A stretch of DNA of 19,525 nucleotides from Prosthecobacter debontii. GTDB lineage: Bacteria > Verrucomicrobiota > Verrucomicrobiia > Verrucomicrobiales > Akkermansiaceae. A model generated the notes under the pieces. That model was not told the origin of the DNA. It ran no database searches and saw only the letters and a program-made list of their open reading frames with translations. The stretch is from assembly GCA_945885485.1 (NCBI GenBank), contig CAMCYT010000021.1:1-19525 (forward strand), in the 5' to 3' direction. Below are positions 1 through 8,165 of the stretch, one piece after another (position 1 is the stretch's first letter; every line of letters begins with the position of its first letter). A program made the position numbers and the translations under genes.

Positions 1-63
1 AAGTTCCTGCGAATTGGTAGAATTCATACTCACCAATCACTAAAGTCATAAAGCTCAAAACAA

Positions 64-453
64 GTGAAAAAACGCCGCTCCAGTGATATTCCCGTAGATT
101 CGTTTTCGGATATCGCGTTCCTTCTCATTATCTACTTCATGGTAGCGACTACGCTTGTTAAAGTGAAGTCGATCACAGCGGATCTTCCTGCTGGTGAGAA
201 ATCCACACAGGCAAAATCAGAGAAAACCCCCATTATCAATTTACGAGGAGGAGAAATATTTTTCAGCGATAAGCCAGTAAAGATGAAGGAACTCAATGAA
301 CGCTTGGCGGCCCTCGATCTACCCAGCCAAGACGGTGAAAAGCGGGTTATCATGTTAGAGGCAGCCAAGGGCACTCCTTATCAAAACTATTTCGAAGTAT
401 TAGCTTCCATCAGCGCTAACGGCGGTGTGGTTGCCATCGTCGAAGACGAATAA
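64..453 (+). CDS. exbD: ExbD/TolR family biopolymer transport protein (first paralogue)
   Basis: A 129-residue ExbD/TolR protein. In known systems ExbD pairs with ExbB/TolQ to turn proton motive force into motion of a TonB/TolA-type periplasmic protein. The sequence shows a short basic N-terminus (KKRR), one membrane helix at about residues 16-33 that begins with the conserved proton-binding aspartate (Asp16, in SDIAFLL), and a small periplasmic domain ending near ANGGVVAIVEDE. The start is GTG: the frame is closed upstream by TAA at 49-51 and the next ATG falls inside the membrane helix. No Shine-Dalgarno sequence is visible. The second exbD follows after 3 nt. An ExbB/TolQ gene is expected upstream but lies outside the window. 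Family call confident; substrate unknown. Confidence 0.9.
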   Translation: MKKRRSSDIPVDSFSDIAFLLIIYFMVATTLVKVKSITADLPAGEKSTQAKSEKTPIINLRGGEIFFSDKPVKMKELNERLAALDLPSQDGEKRVIMLEAAKGTPYQNYFEVLASISANGGVVAIVEDE

Positions 454-456
454 CCC

Positions 457-873
457 ATGAAACGCCGTAAAAAGAAGAAACGTAAAACAATCCCCATACC
501 CGTTGCGAGTATGGGCGATATCGCGTTCTTGCTGATCATTTTCTTCCTCGTCTGTAGTGAGTCCATTAAAGACAACTCCAGTTTGCCAGTCAAACTCCCG
601 ACTTCCGAGAGCGTCAAAAAGAACAAAATATCGGTCGTCGCCTATGTCGTTCTCGATGAAAATGGCGAAATCTATTTCGACAATAACCGAGTCGATAGCG
701 CCAAGGACGTTGAATGGGGTGTCCGCGCTCTACTCACCAAATCCGTTACGGATGATCAACGTCACGTTCAATTCAAGTGCGATAAATCACAACCCAGAGA
801 AGTCTTTCAACCCGTCCTCCAAGCCATCGCCGAAGCTGGCGGCATCATCGAAGCCGTAGGCGAAACCGAATAA
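457..873 (+). CDS. exbD: ExbD/TolR family biopolymer transport protein (second paralogue)
   Basis: A 138-residue ExbD/TolR paralogue. It has the same layout as the preceding gene: one membrane helix at about residues 20-37 carrying the conserved aspartate (Asp21, in MGDIAFLLIIFFLV) and a periplasmic domain that ends AEAGGIIEAVGETE. The cytoplasmic N-terminus is unusually basic, with nine Lys/Arg at residues 2-10. It begins 3 nt after the first exbD, so the two are co-transcribed and probably translationally coupled. The helices are alike but the periplasmic domains have diverged, suggesting an old tandem duplication and possibly an ExbD heterodimer in the motor. No Shine-Dalgarno sequence precedes the ATG. 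Confidence 0.9.
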   Translation: MKRRKKKKRKTIPIPVASMGDIAFLLIIFFLVCSESIKDNSSLPVKLPTSESVKKNKISVVAYVVLDENGEIYFDNNRVDSAKDVEWGVRALLTKSVTDDQRHVQFKCDKSQPREVFQPVLQAIAEAGGIIEAVGETE

Positions 874-895
874 TAAATCTAATTCACCCACCATC

Positions 896-1375
896 ATGTC
901 CACTCAAAATCAAGAAATTAGCCCCGACCAATTACTGCAGTCCTTCCGTGGCCGTAGCTTCAAGTCAGTCATCCTTTTTACGGTGATCGTTCACGTCGTC
1001 GTCATCGGTGCCACTAGTGTTCCCTATCTGATGAAATCAATCATTGGGAAATCCGACTCCAAGCTCAGCGAGAAAGATCGCATCGAAGTTGCCGCTCGCG
1101 AAGCTACGGACTCTTTACGCGAAATTGCAACCAAGCACGGAATAAAACCGCAGGATCTCAGCTCACGCATTGCTGGTGGCGCTGCTCCAGCCGCACCTAA
1201 AGAAGAAGCCCCAGATCCTAAAGTGGAACCTACAACTCCTGAAACCACTCAACCTGAGGAAATCGAGAAACCTAAGTCGGCTATCGAAAAGCAAATCGAA
1301 GCGAAAGAAGACGGCCCTAAGGTGCCATCCATTCCTGTCGAGGAAGCGAACGAAGAGGATCTGTTTAAAAAATAA
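896..1375 (+). CDS. TonB-like single-helix protein with Pro/Glu/Lys-rich tail, no TonB C-terminal domain
   Basis: A 159-residue protein that I do not recognise as a named family. About 22 cytoplasmic residues are followed by one membrane helix (about 22-46). That helix contains Thr29-x3-His33, which lines up with the Ser16-x3-His20 pair of E. coli TonB that engages ExbB/ExbD. After the helix come a charged helical segment (about 50-90) and a Pro/Glu/Lys/Ala-rich stretch (about 95-150), resembling the extended periplasmic spacer of TonB. The chain stops at EEDLFKK with no C-terminal TonB or TolA receptor-binding domain. Its place directly after two exbD genes supports a role as the moving or linking component; that role is inference. 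It could instead be a structural accessory subunit. Confidence 0.6.
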   Translation: MSTQNQEISPDQLLQSFRGRSFKSVILFTVIVHVVVIGATSVPYLMKSIIGKSDSKLSEKDRIEVAAREATDSLREIATKHGIKPQDLSSRIAGGAAPAAPKEEAPDPKVEPTTPETTQPEEIEKPKSAIEKQIEAKEDGPKVPSIPVEEANEEDLFKK

Positions 1376-1415
1376 GCCAAAGAACGCACTTTTTCAAATT
1401 TCCTAACTAATTCGC

Positions 1416-3029
1416 ATGATTCGCAACAAGTATACCGCCGTCCCTACCGTGACAGTGGACGAGATTCCAACGAATCCGTCTCCTCTCAAGGCGCGCGTGG
1501 TAACGATTGCTGTTGCATCCATCGCGGTTCTCGCCGCCGCCGCTTACAACTGGCTACCTACTGGGCTCGCCGCCTTTTTATCGAGCCATGCGGAAATCGA
1601 TATTCTGTTTTCAAAAAATCATACGCATTCTGCGCTCAAACTCGCATTCCAACTCTTCGGCCTCGTAGGTATTCTTTGCGCGGCTACCGGAGTTGCGGGT
1701 TTTTTCCGCAACCGCATCACTTGGCACATTCTCCGCCTTCCTCTCTTGGCTGTTTATCTCGTAGTCGGTTTCTATCTTTGGGTCACATGGCAAGCATGTT
1801 TTTCCATTCTCCATAACGGTATCGAGATGGATGGTAAGCCTCAGGATAAGGCCACCACTATCCTTTTGTGGTGGAGTGTCGCATGGCCAGCTCTCGGCAC
1901 GGCTGTGTTCGCCGCATGGACCCACGTCATGCTCCGTAGTCGCTCGGTCTACGCCGCTTTCACTCGCGAAAAAGGTATTCCCATGGTCGGTGACCGCGTG
2001 CTCGAGGACATCCGCACCCACGGCCGAGATCCTCGCAATCGCCGTAGTCTCTATTTCAGTGCATTCACTCACATCTTCATTCTCGTTATGATTCCATGGA
2101 TCATGAGCCTCGGCGGTTGCGTGGAAGCCTACAAAGTCCCCAAAGGCAGTGGCAACCCGGTCGTTGCCATGGTCAAAATGACTAAGCCGAAAAAGAAAAA
2201 GAAACAAACTCTCAGCCTCCGACCAAACTCGGCTATTCTCTACGAAATCCCAGATCTCGACGACTCACAGGTCGACGAACAAATGGAAGAACAAACCCAA
2301 GCCACTTATGCAGCGAACAATGCGAAGGCCGGAAAAATGGGCAAAGGTGGAGGCAAGGATGGCGGTTGGCCGGAAGGCATGGATAAATACAAGATCCGCT
2401 TCATCCGCCTCGAGCACAGCGGCGCGGGCTGGGACGACGGCATGGATGAATCCAATGCAGATATCAATTTCCTCCGCGCTTTTTCCGAAGCCACCGGCTT
2501 CAAGAAAATCGCCAATAAGGGAGAGAGCCATTCCATCGCTCTCCTGAAAAAATATCCCAAAGACGGCTTCCCTCCTTTTGTGTTCCTAACAGGAAATGGC
2601 AACATGGGTGACGTCAGCACTGCCGATAAAAAAATCCTCCGCGACTATTGCCTCAACGGCGGCATGCTCATTGCCGATGCAGGCAGCGTTCAGTTCCACA
2701 ACACGTTCATGCCATTCATTCGCTCGGTTTTCCCGGACAAGCCGCTTATCGACATCGCAGATGATGATATGCTGTATCAGGTGCCCTACACCTTCCCAGA
2801 CGGAGCTCCACCATTCTGGCGCCTTGGCGGCACACGCGCACTTGGGATCAAACATGAAGGTCGCTGGATCGCCTTCTATCACCCAGGCGACATGAACGGC
2901 GCATGGAAATCTCAAGGCTACACCGACGTCACTCCTGAAATGCGCGACGCCGCGATGAACCTCGGTATCAACCTTGTCTATTACTCCTTCAACCAGTGGA
3001 ACGACGCGGTTTCTAAAGCGAAAAAATGA
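1416..3029 (+). CDS. DUF4159 domain-containing polytopic membrane protein
   Basis: A 537-residue protein. The N-terminal half has about five membrane helices (near residues 26-55, 75-97, 107-130, 147-170 and 211-233). A Lys-rich patch (about 257-263) and a charged, Gly/Lys-rich linker (about 280-322) follow. Residues 324-527 match the DUF4159 pattern: an opening KIRFIRLEHSGAGWDDG, then PFVFLTGNG, the element LRDYCLNGGMLIADAG, and GRWIAFYHPGDMNGAW near the end. DUF4159 is predicted to be a GATase1/flavodoxin-like alpha/beta domain of unknown function. It often occurs near ExbD or MoxR-type genes in Planctomycetes and Verrucomicrobia. The stop overlaps the next start (ATGA), so the two products probably act together. 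No catalytic triad can be named with confidence. Confidence 0.85.
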   Translation: MIRNKYTAVPTVTVDEIPTNPSPLKARVVTIAVASIAVLAAAAYNWLPTGLAAFLSSHAEIDILFSKNHTHSALKLAFQLFGLVGILCAATGVAGFFRNRITWHILRLPLLAVYLVVGFYLWVTWQACFSILHNGIEMDGKPQDKATTILLWWSVAWPALGTAVFAAWTHVMLRSRSVYAAFTREKGIPMVGDRVLEDIRTHGRDPRNRRSLYFSAFTHIFILVMIPWIMSLGGCVEAYKVPKGSGNPVVAMVKMTKPKKKKKQTLSLRPNSAILYEIPDLDDSQVDEQMEEQTQATYAANNAKAGKMGKGGGKDGGWPEGMDKYKIRFIRLEHSGAGWDDGMDESNADINFLRAFSEATGFKKIANKGESHSIALLKKYPKDGFPPFVFLTGNGNMGDVSTADKKILRDYCLNGGMLIADAGSVQFHNTFMPFIRSVFPDKPLIDIADDDMLYQVPYTFPDGAPPFWRLGGTRALGIKHEGRWIAFYHPGDMNGAWKSQGYTDVTPEMRDAAMNLGINLVYYSFNQWNDAVSKAKK

Positions 3030-4174
3030 ATCCTAACTCCTTCAGTATTCTCGGCTATCTCAGCGTGTTGCTATGGCTGGCTGTGCCAGTGCTTTGGCTG
3101 CTTCGTCGTCGCTTTTCCCTACCGTGTTGGTTGACTCTTGCTCTCGCCCTCGCCTCGTTTGCCCTCGCTAAACTCAACTCCGCCACCCACGTCGAGCGCA
3201 TCCAGGTCAAACAAGCCGAGCAAAACGTCAACCAACTCGATATCGTAGCTGCAAAACGCAAAGCCGTCGAACAAGCACGTGGCGGTGAAGTTGCCGATAT
3301 CCGCTTCGCCGAAGACGGAGACGATGACTTCATTGACAAAGCCGGTATGGAGGATGCGGATAAAAAATACCTCGATAGCATCGATGAATCCTCCGAGCCC
3401 GCATGGAAGGGTAAGAAAAAAAAGCGGGGCGAATCGGAACAAGAAAGTGGCGATCTTGATGATGAACTTGGCGGCAAAGAAGCCATTTCCGGATTGAAAT
3501 CAGATGCAATCCCTATCGAAGATACCCGGCCGCCCATTTTCATGTCGGAGCCGCATAAAGAACTCGCTGGTCGTCTTGATCATCTTAACTTGAATGCCTC
3601 ATTCTACGCTATTCTGTTAGGTATCATCATTTTCATCGTCGATTATCTCACACGTGCCAACTTTTATTCTCGTGCACTCTACCCACTTCCTCTCCCTGCG
3701 GCATGGAGAAACGCATTCACCCCCATGCCCGCCAGCTTTCACCGCCCCAATCCGCCGCGCCGCTCTATCGAACAAGAACTCGCATGGCTTGCCCGTAGCG
3801 GCGATGTCTTCATCCACTTCACCAAAGACTCCAGCGCATTACCGAACTCGCTACCTCGCTTAGGGAAATCCACTAAAAACATCGATCTATTTTATGTCGA
3901 TAGCGACCGCATTTCCGATGAGCTCATCTTTGAGTCACTTTGGTACGGTCGTAGTTGTTTCACTGTCGATTCCCTCGATCGCATCAATCAACTTTTTGGC
4001 TCCATTTACTTCCAGCTCGAACAACGCCGCGTCGCCCGCGCGCGTTCCAAATTCAATGTCTACCTAATCTGGGACATTGATCAGGAATTGCACGAAGACG
4101 ACATCGCAGCTTTCGAGAGTCTCGCTCGCCCTGCAGGATTCTCACTTTTCATCTGTAACAAATCCATCTCATGA
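3026..4174 (+). CDS. Membrane protein of unknown family, three predicted helices and an alpha/beta C-terminal domain
   Basis: A 382-residue protein not recognised as any named family. Two membrane helices form an N-terminal hairpin (about residues 7-26 and 31-49). A soluble segment follows (about 50-190) with a coiled-coil-like start and a strongly charge-patterned stretch (DGDDDF, KGKKKKRG, ESGDLDDE). A third helix (about 192-211, FYAILLGIIIFIVDYL) leads to a C-terminal domain of about 170 residues with alternating strands and helices (IDLFYVDSD, KFNVYLIWDID, GFSLFICNKS). It overlaps both neighbours by 4 nt (ATGA), upstream with the DUF4159 gene and downstream with the PDZ/HEAT gene. This tight coupling suggests a stoichiometric complex. 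No enzymatic motif is visible. Confidence 0.7.
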   Translation: MNPNSFSILGYLSVLLWLAVPVLWLLRRRFSLPCWLTLALALASFALAKLNSATHVERIQVKQAEQNVNQLDIVAAKRKAVEQARGGEVADIRFAEDGDDDFIDKAGMEDADKKYLDSIDESSEPAWKGKKKKRGESEQESGDLDDELGGKEAISGLKSDAIPIEDTRPPIFMSEPHKELAGRLDHLNLNASFYAILLGIIIFIVDYLTRANFYSRALYPLPLPAAWRNAFTPMPASFHRPNPPRRSIEQELAWLARSGDVFIHFTKDSSALPNSLPRLGKSTKNIDLFYVDSDRISDELIFESLWYGRSCFTVDSLDRINQLFGSIYFQLEQRRVARARSKFNVYLIWDIDQELHEDDIAAFESLARPAGFSLFICNKSIS

Positions 4175-7100
4175 AATCTATTATCATTCTTTTTTCTCTA
4201 ACTTTTCTCGCATTTGCTGACGAGCGCGAAGTTACTGACGAACAACGCAAGGCTATTGAAAATGGTGGCGAAGAAGAGATAAAACTCGAGCGTCCAAAGA
4301 ATCTTCCGGATCTCACGAAAGGTGAATCCCTGCCCCCTGGTAAAGATAAGCCATTCATTTGGACACTCGGTCCCACTGGCATTTCATGCATCATGTCTGG
4401 GAAGGCTGTTGGCGATCAATTGTTGGTGACAGGCGCCGTCAAAGGATCTCCTGCGGATGGAAAATTTTTGCCCGGTGATGTGATTACCGGTATCAATAGC
4501 GCGAAATTCCAAGTTGGTGGAAATCTCGGCATTACGATCGGCAATGCGATCATCGATGCCGAAAAAGAGGAAAACGCTGGCAAAATGGTCTTCCAAGTTT
4601 GGCGGGATAAAAATTACGCCGCCCGAACTGGCGCTAAGAACATTTCCGGAACGGACATCGATGCATTGATCAATCAGGTGGATAACGATAATTCGTTATT
4701 TGACTGGAAACCCGAGGCAGCACGCAAGGAAGAGGTCAAAAACATGGATCTCGATAAGTTTCCCATCGATGGCTCGACTTTGGATGTGGAATTAAAAGTC
4801 CGGGTTTTCCCAGCTTACTCTGACTCAGCTCCTTACGATTGTCCCAAAACAAAGCAAATTCTTGAAGACGCATGGAAAGTGTTAGAATCACGCTTCGTCG
4901 TAGACCCTAAAAAGCCCGGTTCCGGCAAAGGCGGCATCATCGAAGCAATGGCGCTTGTCGCTTCCGGAAAACCCGAACATCGCAAGCTTGTTCACGAATG
5001 GGTGCGTAGTAAAAACTGCCCCTGGCAGCCGCCAACCCAGCCTATTGGGGAAATGTTTGAGCCGGATTACAAAGGTTACAAAGGCTACCAAACTTGGCAT
5101 CATGGGTTCATCGGTCTCCAGTGCGCGTTGTATTACGATGCCACAGGCGACGACTACGTGCTTCCTGCCCTGCGTAAGTATGCCATCGAAGCCGCCATGG
5201 GTCAGAGCAAGGCTGGGACATGGGGTCACACCTTCGCCTACCCATCTTTCAATGGTGGTAAGCTGCACGAAATGAATCCCGGATACGGTGCCCTCAACGC
5301 CGCCGGAAATCGCTGCTTCTTCCTTGTCGCCCTCGCTCAAAAACTCGGCATCAAAGATCCTGAAATCGATCTCGCTGTGTCACGCGCTCACAGATTCTTC
5401 GGTTCTTTCGTCGACCAAGGCGCGATTCCCTACGGTGACCATGGAGCCGCTGGCACGGATGACAGCAATGGCAAAAACGCCGGCACCGCCTTTGCCATGA
5501 AACTCATCGGCGATGACTACAGCGCGAAATACTTCGCCATGATGTCCGCTCACGCCTCCTTCACACCCCGCGGAGGCCATGCCCATGACTACCACACTCA
5601 GTGGTCCAGTTGGGGTGCCACTATTTGTGGTCCGGAAGTCCGTACCATGGCCGAACGCAACATGCGTTGGCGCCGCACCCTTTGCCGCATGTATGACGGC
5701 AGCTTTATCTATCATTCTCCGACCGAAAAATACGGCACTCTGCGCGACCCCACAGCCACGGAAGTTTTCAACCAGGTCGTCATCCACAAACAAACCCTCA
5801 TCAGCGGCAAGGACGCCGATGAAAGCCTCTTTCTCAACGAGCGGGAAATGAAACAACTTCTCGCCAGCGCCTACGGCCAATTTAATAACGATCACCTGAA
5901 GAACATCGCTGGCAAGCCTTGGCTGGAAAGATCCACCGATGAACTCTTTGATCTGTTAGATATATTCATGCCAAAGACCCGCGTCGCTGTGGCTGCTGAG
6001 TTGGCCAAGCGCTTCAAAGCTGGTGAAGCCGCAATCCTACCACGTCTCGTCGCGCTTTTGACTCATGAAAATGCACGCTTTCGTCATGGTGCATTGCGCT
6101 CTCTCGATGCTTGCGGGAACGATGTAATGCTCTCGAATCTTTCCAAGATTGTACCAATGCTTGACGATCCAAAGGACTTCGTTCGGATCACCGCGATTGA
6201 ATTGGTTTCCAAGGCGGGCGATGATAAGGAGTCGCAACTTGCGATTCTCAAAACGACGGTGGCGGAACAGCACACGGAAGCCCCGAACAGTGTGCGTAAC
6301 TCAGTTCAATCCAATTTGTTCAGCTCCAAGGTGAAATCCGCAATCTCCGATAATCCGTTTAAAGCAGGCTTTTATGATAAACTTGTCGAACAGGCACTTA
6401 CCAAACTCATCTTGGAAGAAACCGGTGGTGGGCCATTGGTGCAATCCAAGGTTAAGACTTGGGATAAGGATACCGTCATCCGTTTGGCGGGACCACTCAC
6501 CTACATCGCAGAGGAGGAACAGGTCTATGACCAGATGTTTGGAGCAAGAAGCGCGGCTGCTCAAGCCATGCTCGGCAAGTTCGGTTACCTCGAGGGCGTG
6601 CAAACCAATGCCTATCGTCTCGGGCAAAAAGCGAATATCCCACGTCATATACGCGCGGCTTCCGGCTTCAAGGATCCCATGGTGAATCCCGATGTTGTTT
6701 TTAAACAACCGGGCGTTTTTGCCGATTACGCGGATGAGCTCAAAACCATTCTCATCGATAGTCCGTCTGAGACGATCACGATCAAGGATGAAACCACCGG
6801 CTGGAAGTCAGTGTCCACGCCGCTCAGTAAGGTTTTGAAGGCTATAGAGGCGAACAAGACGCCAGCAACTCTGCCAAGTATCGCAGACGATGTTCGCAAA
6901 AACTTTCAAGCTGAGTTGAATGCTCTAGATGGCGCGGGTGCTAAGATGAAGTTGTGCCGCAATGCTTTAGCGGATCCAAAGAGTATGCAAACGTTCCGTC
7001 AAATCGCTGCGATGGATCAGCTGGTTGAACTAAGCGGTCCAGAAGCAGTGAATGACCTTCTGCCATATCTGGGTCATGAATACTGGCGTTTGAATGAGCA

Positions 7101-8142
7101 TTCCCGCCGCGTTGCTGCGAATCTTGTCAAAGGCATGCCAGCTGCACAGATCACCAAATTGTTTACAGAGACGACCCATACTTCGTCCAAGACAGGTTTC
7201 CTTCAAATGCTAACCATCAGTGAAGCAAAAGGCGGGCTTGATACCGCGAAGCAAGCGATGAAGCACGAATCTTCATCGGTTCGCGCAGCTGCGATTGGTA
7301 CGGTATCCGCTCTCGGCGGTGGTGCTGTCACCGAGGAGATCCTCAAATTCCTCCAAACCGCAGAATCCTTGGAAGAATGTCACGCCTGCGAAGATGCGCT
7401 CCTGTCTCGCACGGGAGATGTTTCAACCGCCGGTCGCATCCGTGACCGTCTCATTGCCATGAAGTCCGGCGCTTCAACCATGCTTCTCGATAGCGTTTAC
7501 TATCTCTTGGCCCGCATCGGTGATGCAAAATCCATCGAGGTTCTGCGTCAGGTGGCGGCCACGGAAGATCCCAAGGAATTTGCCCGAGTCATGTTCGCTC
7601 TCTCCTATTCGCCTTCCCGTGAAGCAGACAAGGTGATGCTGGAAATTGCCGCCAAGAACCCCAAACGCGCCGCGATCGTGGGTGTCTATGGTGACCGCCG
7701 CATGGTCATCGGACCAAAGGGATATGGTGATATCACCGCCGCACAGCAGATGGACTTTGCGGAAGCCATGCTCAAGCTTACTCTCGAACCTCGTATCGTT
7801 CAACTTCTCGGAACGATTCATGAAGCCCGTGCATTACGTGCCCTCATGTTCTGCTTGGAAAAAGGTGTTGGATCTGCAGCCAATAGCATTGTCGCCAATG
7901 CCGAGGGCATGGATAAACTCAGCCCGGCTGATGCCAAGATCGCTGCGGAAACATTGCGCCAACTTATCGAATACATCGAGGTCTCCCATCTCCGCGGCGG
8001 CATCAAAGCACACATGGACAAGGATGACAAATACACCGTGTGGAAAGAACTCCAAGCTCGTGCCGGCAAAGTTCTCCTCAAAATCCACAAGCCAGAAACC
8101 GCCCCTATCCCCACCTTTGACGGTCTGGATCTGGATCGTTGA
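4171..8142 (+). CDS. Large secreted PDZ / alpha-toroid (DUF6288-like) / HEAT-repeat protein
   Basis: A 1323-residue exported protein. It has a signal peptide of about 16 residues (cleavage after AFA), then a PDZ domain at about 66-150 with the GSPADG..LPGDVITGIN core. Residues about 215-520 are rich in Trp, His and Gly and look like an alpha/alpha-toroid, with conserved-looking clusters YQTWHHGF, TWGHTFAYP, YGDHGAAG and GGHAHDYHTQWSSWG. From about 600 onward HEAT-type helical pairs dominate (for example ARFRHGALRSLDACG, FVRITAIELVSKAG, SSVRAAAIGTVSALGG). From memory this resembles DUF6288 proteins of Verrucomicrobia and Planctomycetes; I am moderately sure of that name. The His/Trp clusters could form a catalytic or glycan-binding cleft, which is inference. 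The start overlaps the upstream stop by 4 nt, and the sulfatase follows 23 nt downstream. Confidence 0.75.
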   Translation: MKSIIILFSLTFLAFADEREVTDEQRKAIENGGEEEIKLERPKNLPDLTKGESLPPGKDKPFIWTLGPTGISCIMSGKAVGDQLLVTGAVKGSPADGKFLPGDVITGINSAKFQVGGNLGITIGNAIIDAEKEENAGKMVFQVWRDKNYAARTGAKNISGTDIDALINQVDNDNSLFDWKPEAARKEEVKNMDLDKFPIDGSTLDVELKVRVFPAYSDSAPYDCPKTKQILEDAWKVLESRFVVDPKKPGSGKGGIIEAMALVASGKPEHRKLVHEWVRSKNCPWQPPTQPIGEMFEPDYKGYKGYQTWHHGFIGLQCALYYDATGDDYVLPALRKYAIEAAMGQSKAGTWGHTFAYPSFNGGKLHEMNPGYGALNAAGNRCFFLVALAQKLGIKDPEIDLAVSRAHRFFGSFVDQGAIPYGDHGAAGTDDSNGKNAGTAFAMKLIGDDYSAKYFAMMSAHASFTPRGGHAHDYHTQWSSWGATICGPEVRTMAERNMRWRRTLCRMYDGSFIYHSPTEKYGTLRDPTATEVFNQVVIHKQTLISGKDADESLFLNEREMKQLLASAYGQFNNDHLKNIAGKPWLERSTDELFDLLDIFMPKTRVAVAAELAKRFKAGEAAILPRLVALLTHENARFRHGALRSLDACGNDVMLSNLSKIVPMLDDPKDFVRITAIELVSKAGDDKESQLAILKTTVAEQHTEAPNSVRNSVQSNLFSSKVKSAISDNPFKAGFYDKLVEQALTKLILEETGGGPLVQSKVKTWDKDTVIRLAGPLTYIAEEEQVYDQMFGARSAAAQAMLGKFGYLEGVQTNAYRLGQKANIPRHIRAASGFKDPMVNPDVVFKQPGVFADYADELKTILIDSPSETITIKDETTGWKSVSTPLSKVLKAIEANKTPATLPSIADDVRKNFQAELNALDGAGAKMKLCRNALADPKSMQTFRQIAAMDQLVELSGPEAVNDLLPYLGHEYWRLNEHSRRVAANLVKGMPAAQITKLFTETTHTSSKTGFLQMLTISEAKGGLDTAKQAMKHESSSVRAAAIGTVSALGGGAVTEEILKFLQTAESLEECHACEDALLSRTGDVSTAGRIRDRLIAMKSGASTMLLDSVYYLLARIGDAKSIEVLRQVAATEDPKEFARVMFALSYSPSREADKVMLEIAAKNPKRAAIVGVYGDRRMVIGPKGYGDITAAQQMDFAEAMLKLTLEPRIVQLLGTIHEARALRALMFCLEKGVGSAANSIVANAEGMDKLSPADAKIAAETLRQLIEYIEVSHLRGGIKAHMDKDDKYTVWKELQARAGKVLLKIHKPETAPIPTFDGLDLDR

Positions 8143-8165
8143 TTGACTCATCTTGTTTCAACACC

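Noticed and set aside
1..63. Possible end of an upstream gene such as exbB
   Set aside because: All three + frames close within this stretch (stops at 18-20, 41-43 and 49-51), and the few codons before them are too short to identify any protein.
3416..3423. Run of eight A in the membrane protein gene as a programmed frameshift site
   Set aside because: The reading frame continues intact for about 250 codons after it with a membrane helix and a folded domain, and no stimulatory structure is apparent; it simply encodes a lysine patch.
5380..5895. Antisense open frame of 171 codons within the PDZ/HEAT gene
   Set aside because: It is the mirror of a well-supported coding region, with no domain, start context or codon pattern of its own. 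The same applies to long antisense frames at 1611-2207, 10411-10995 and 14541-15044.
8139..8165. TTG at 8139 as the sulfatase start, overlapping the upstream stop
   Set aside because: It would put nine polar residues before a textbook signal peptide that begins at ATG 8166.
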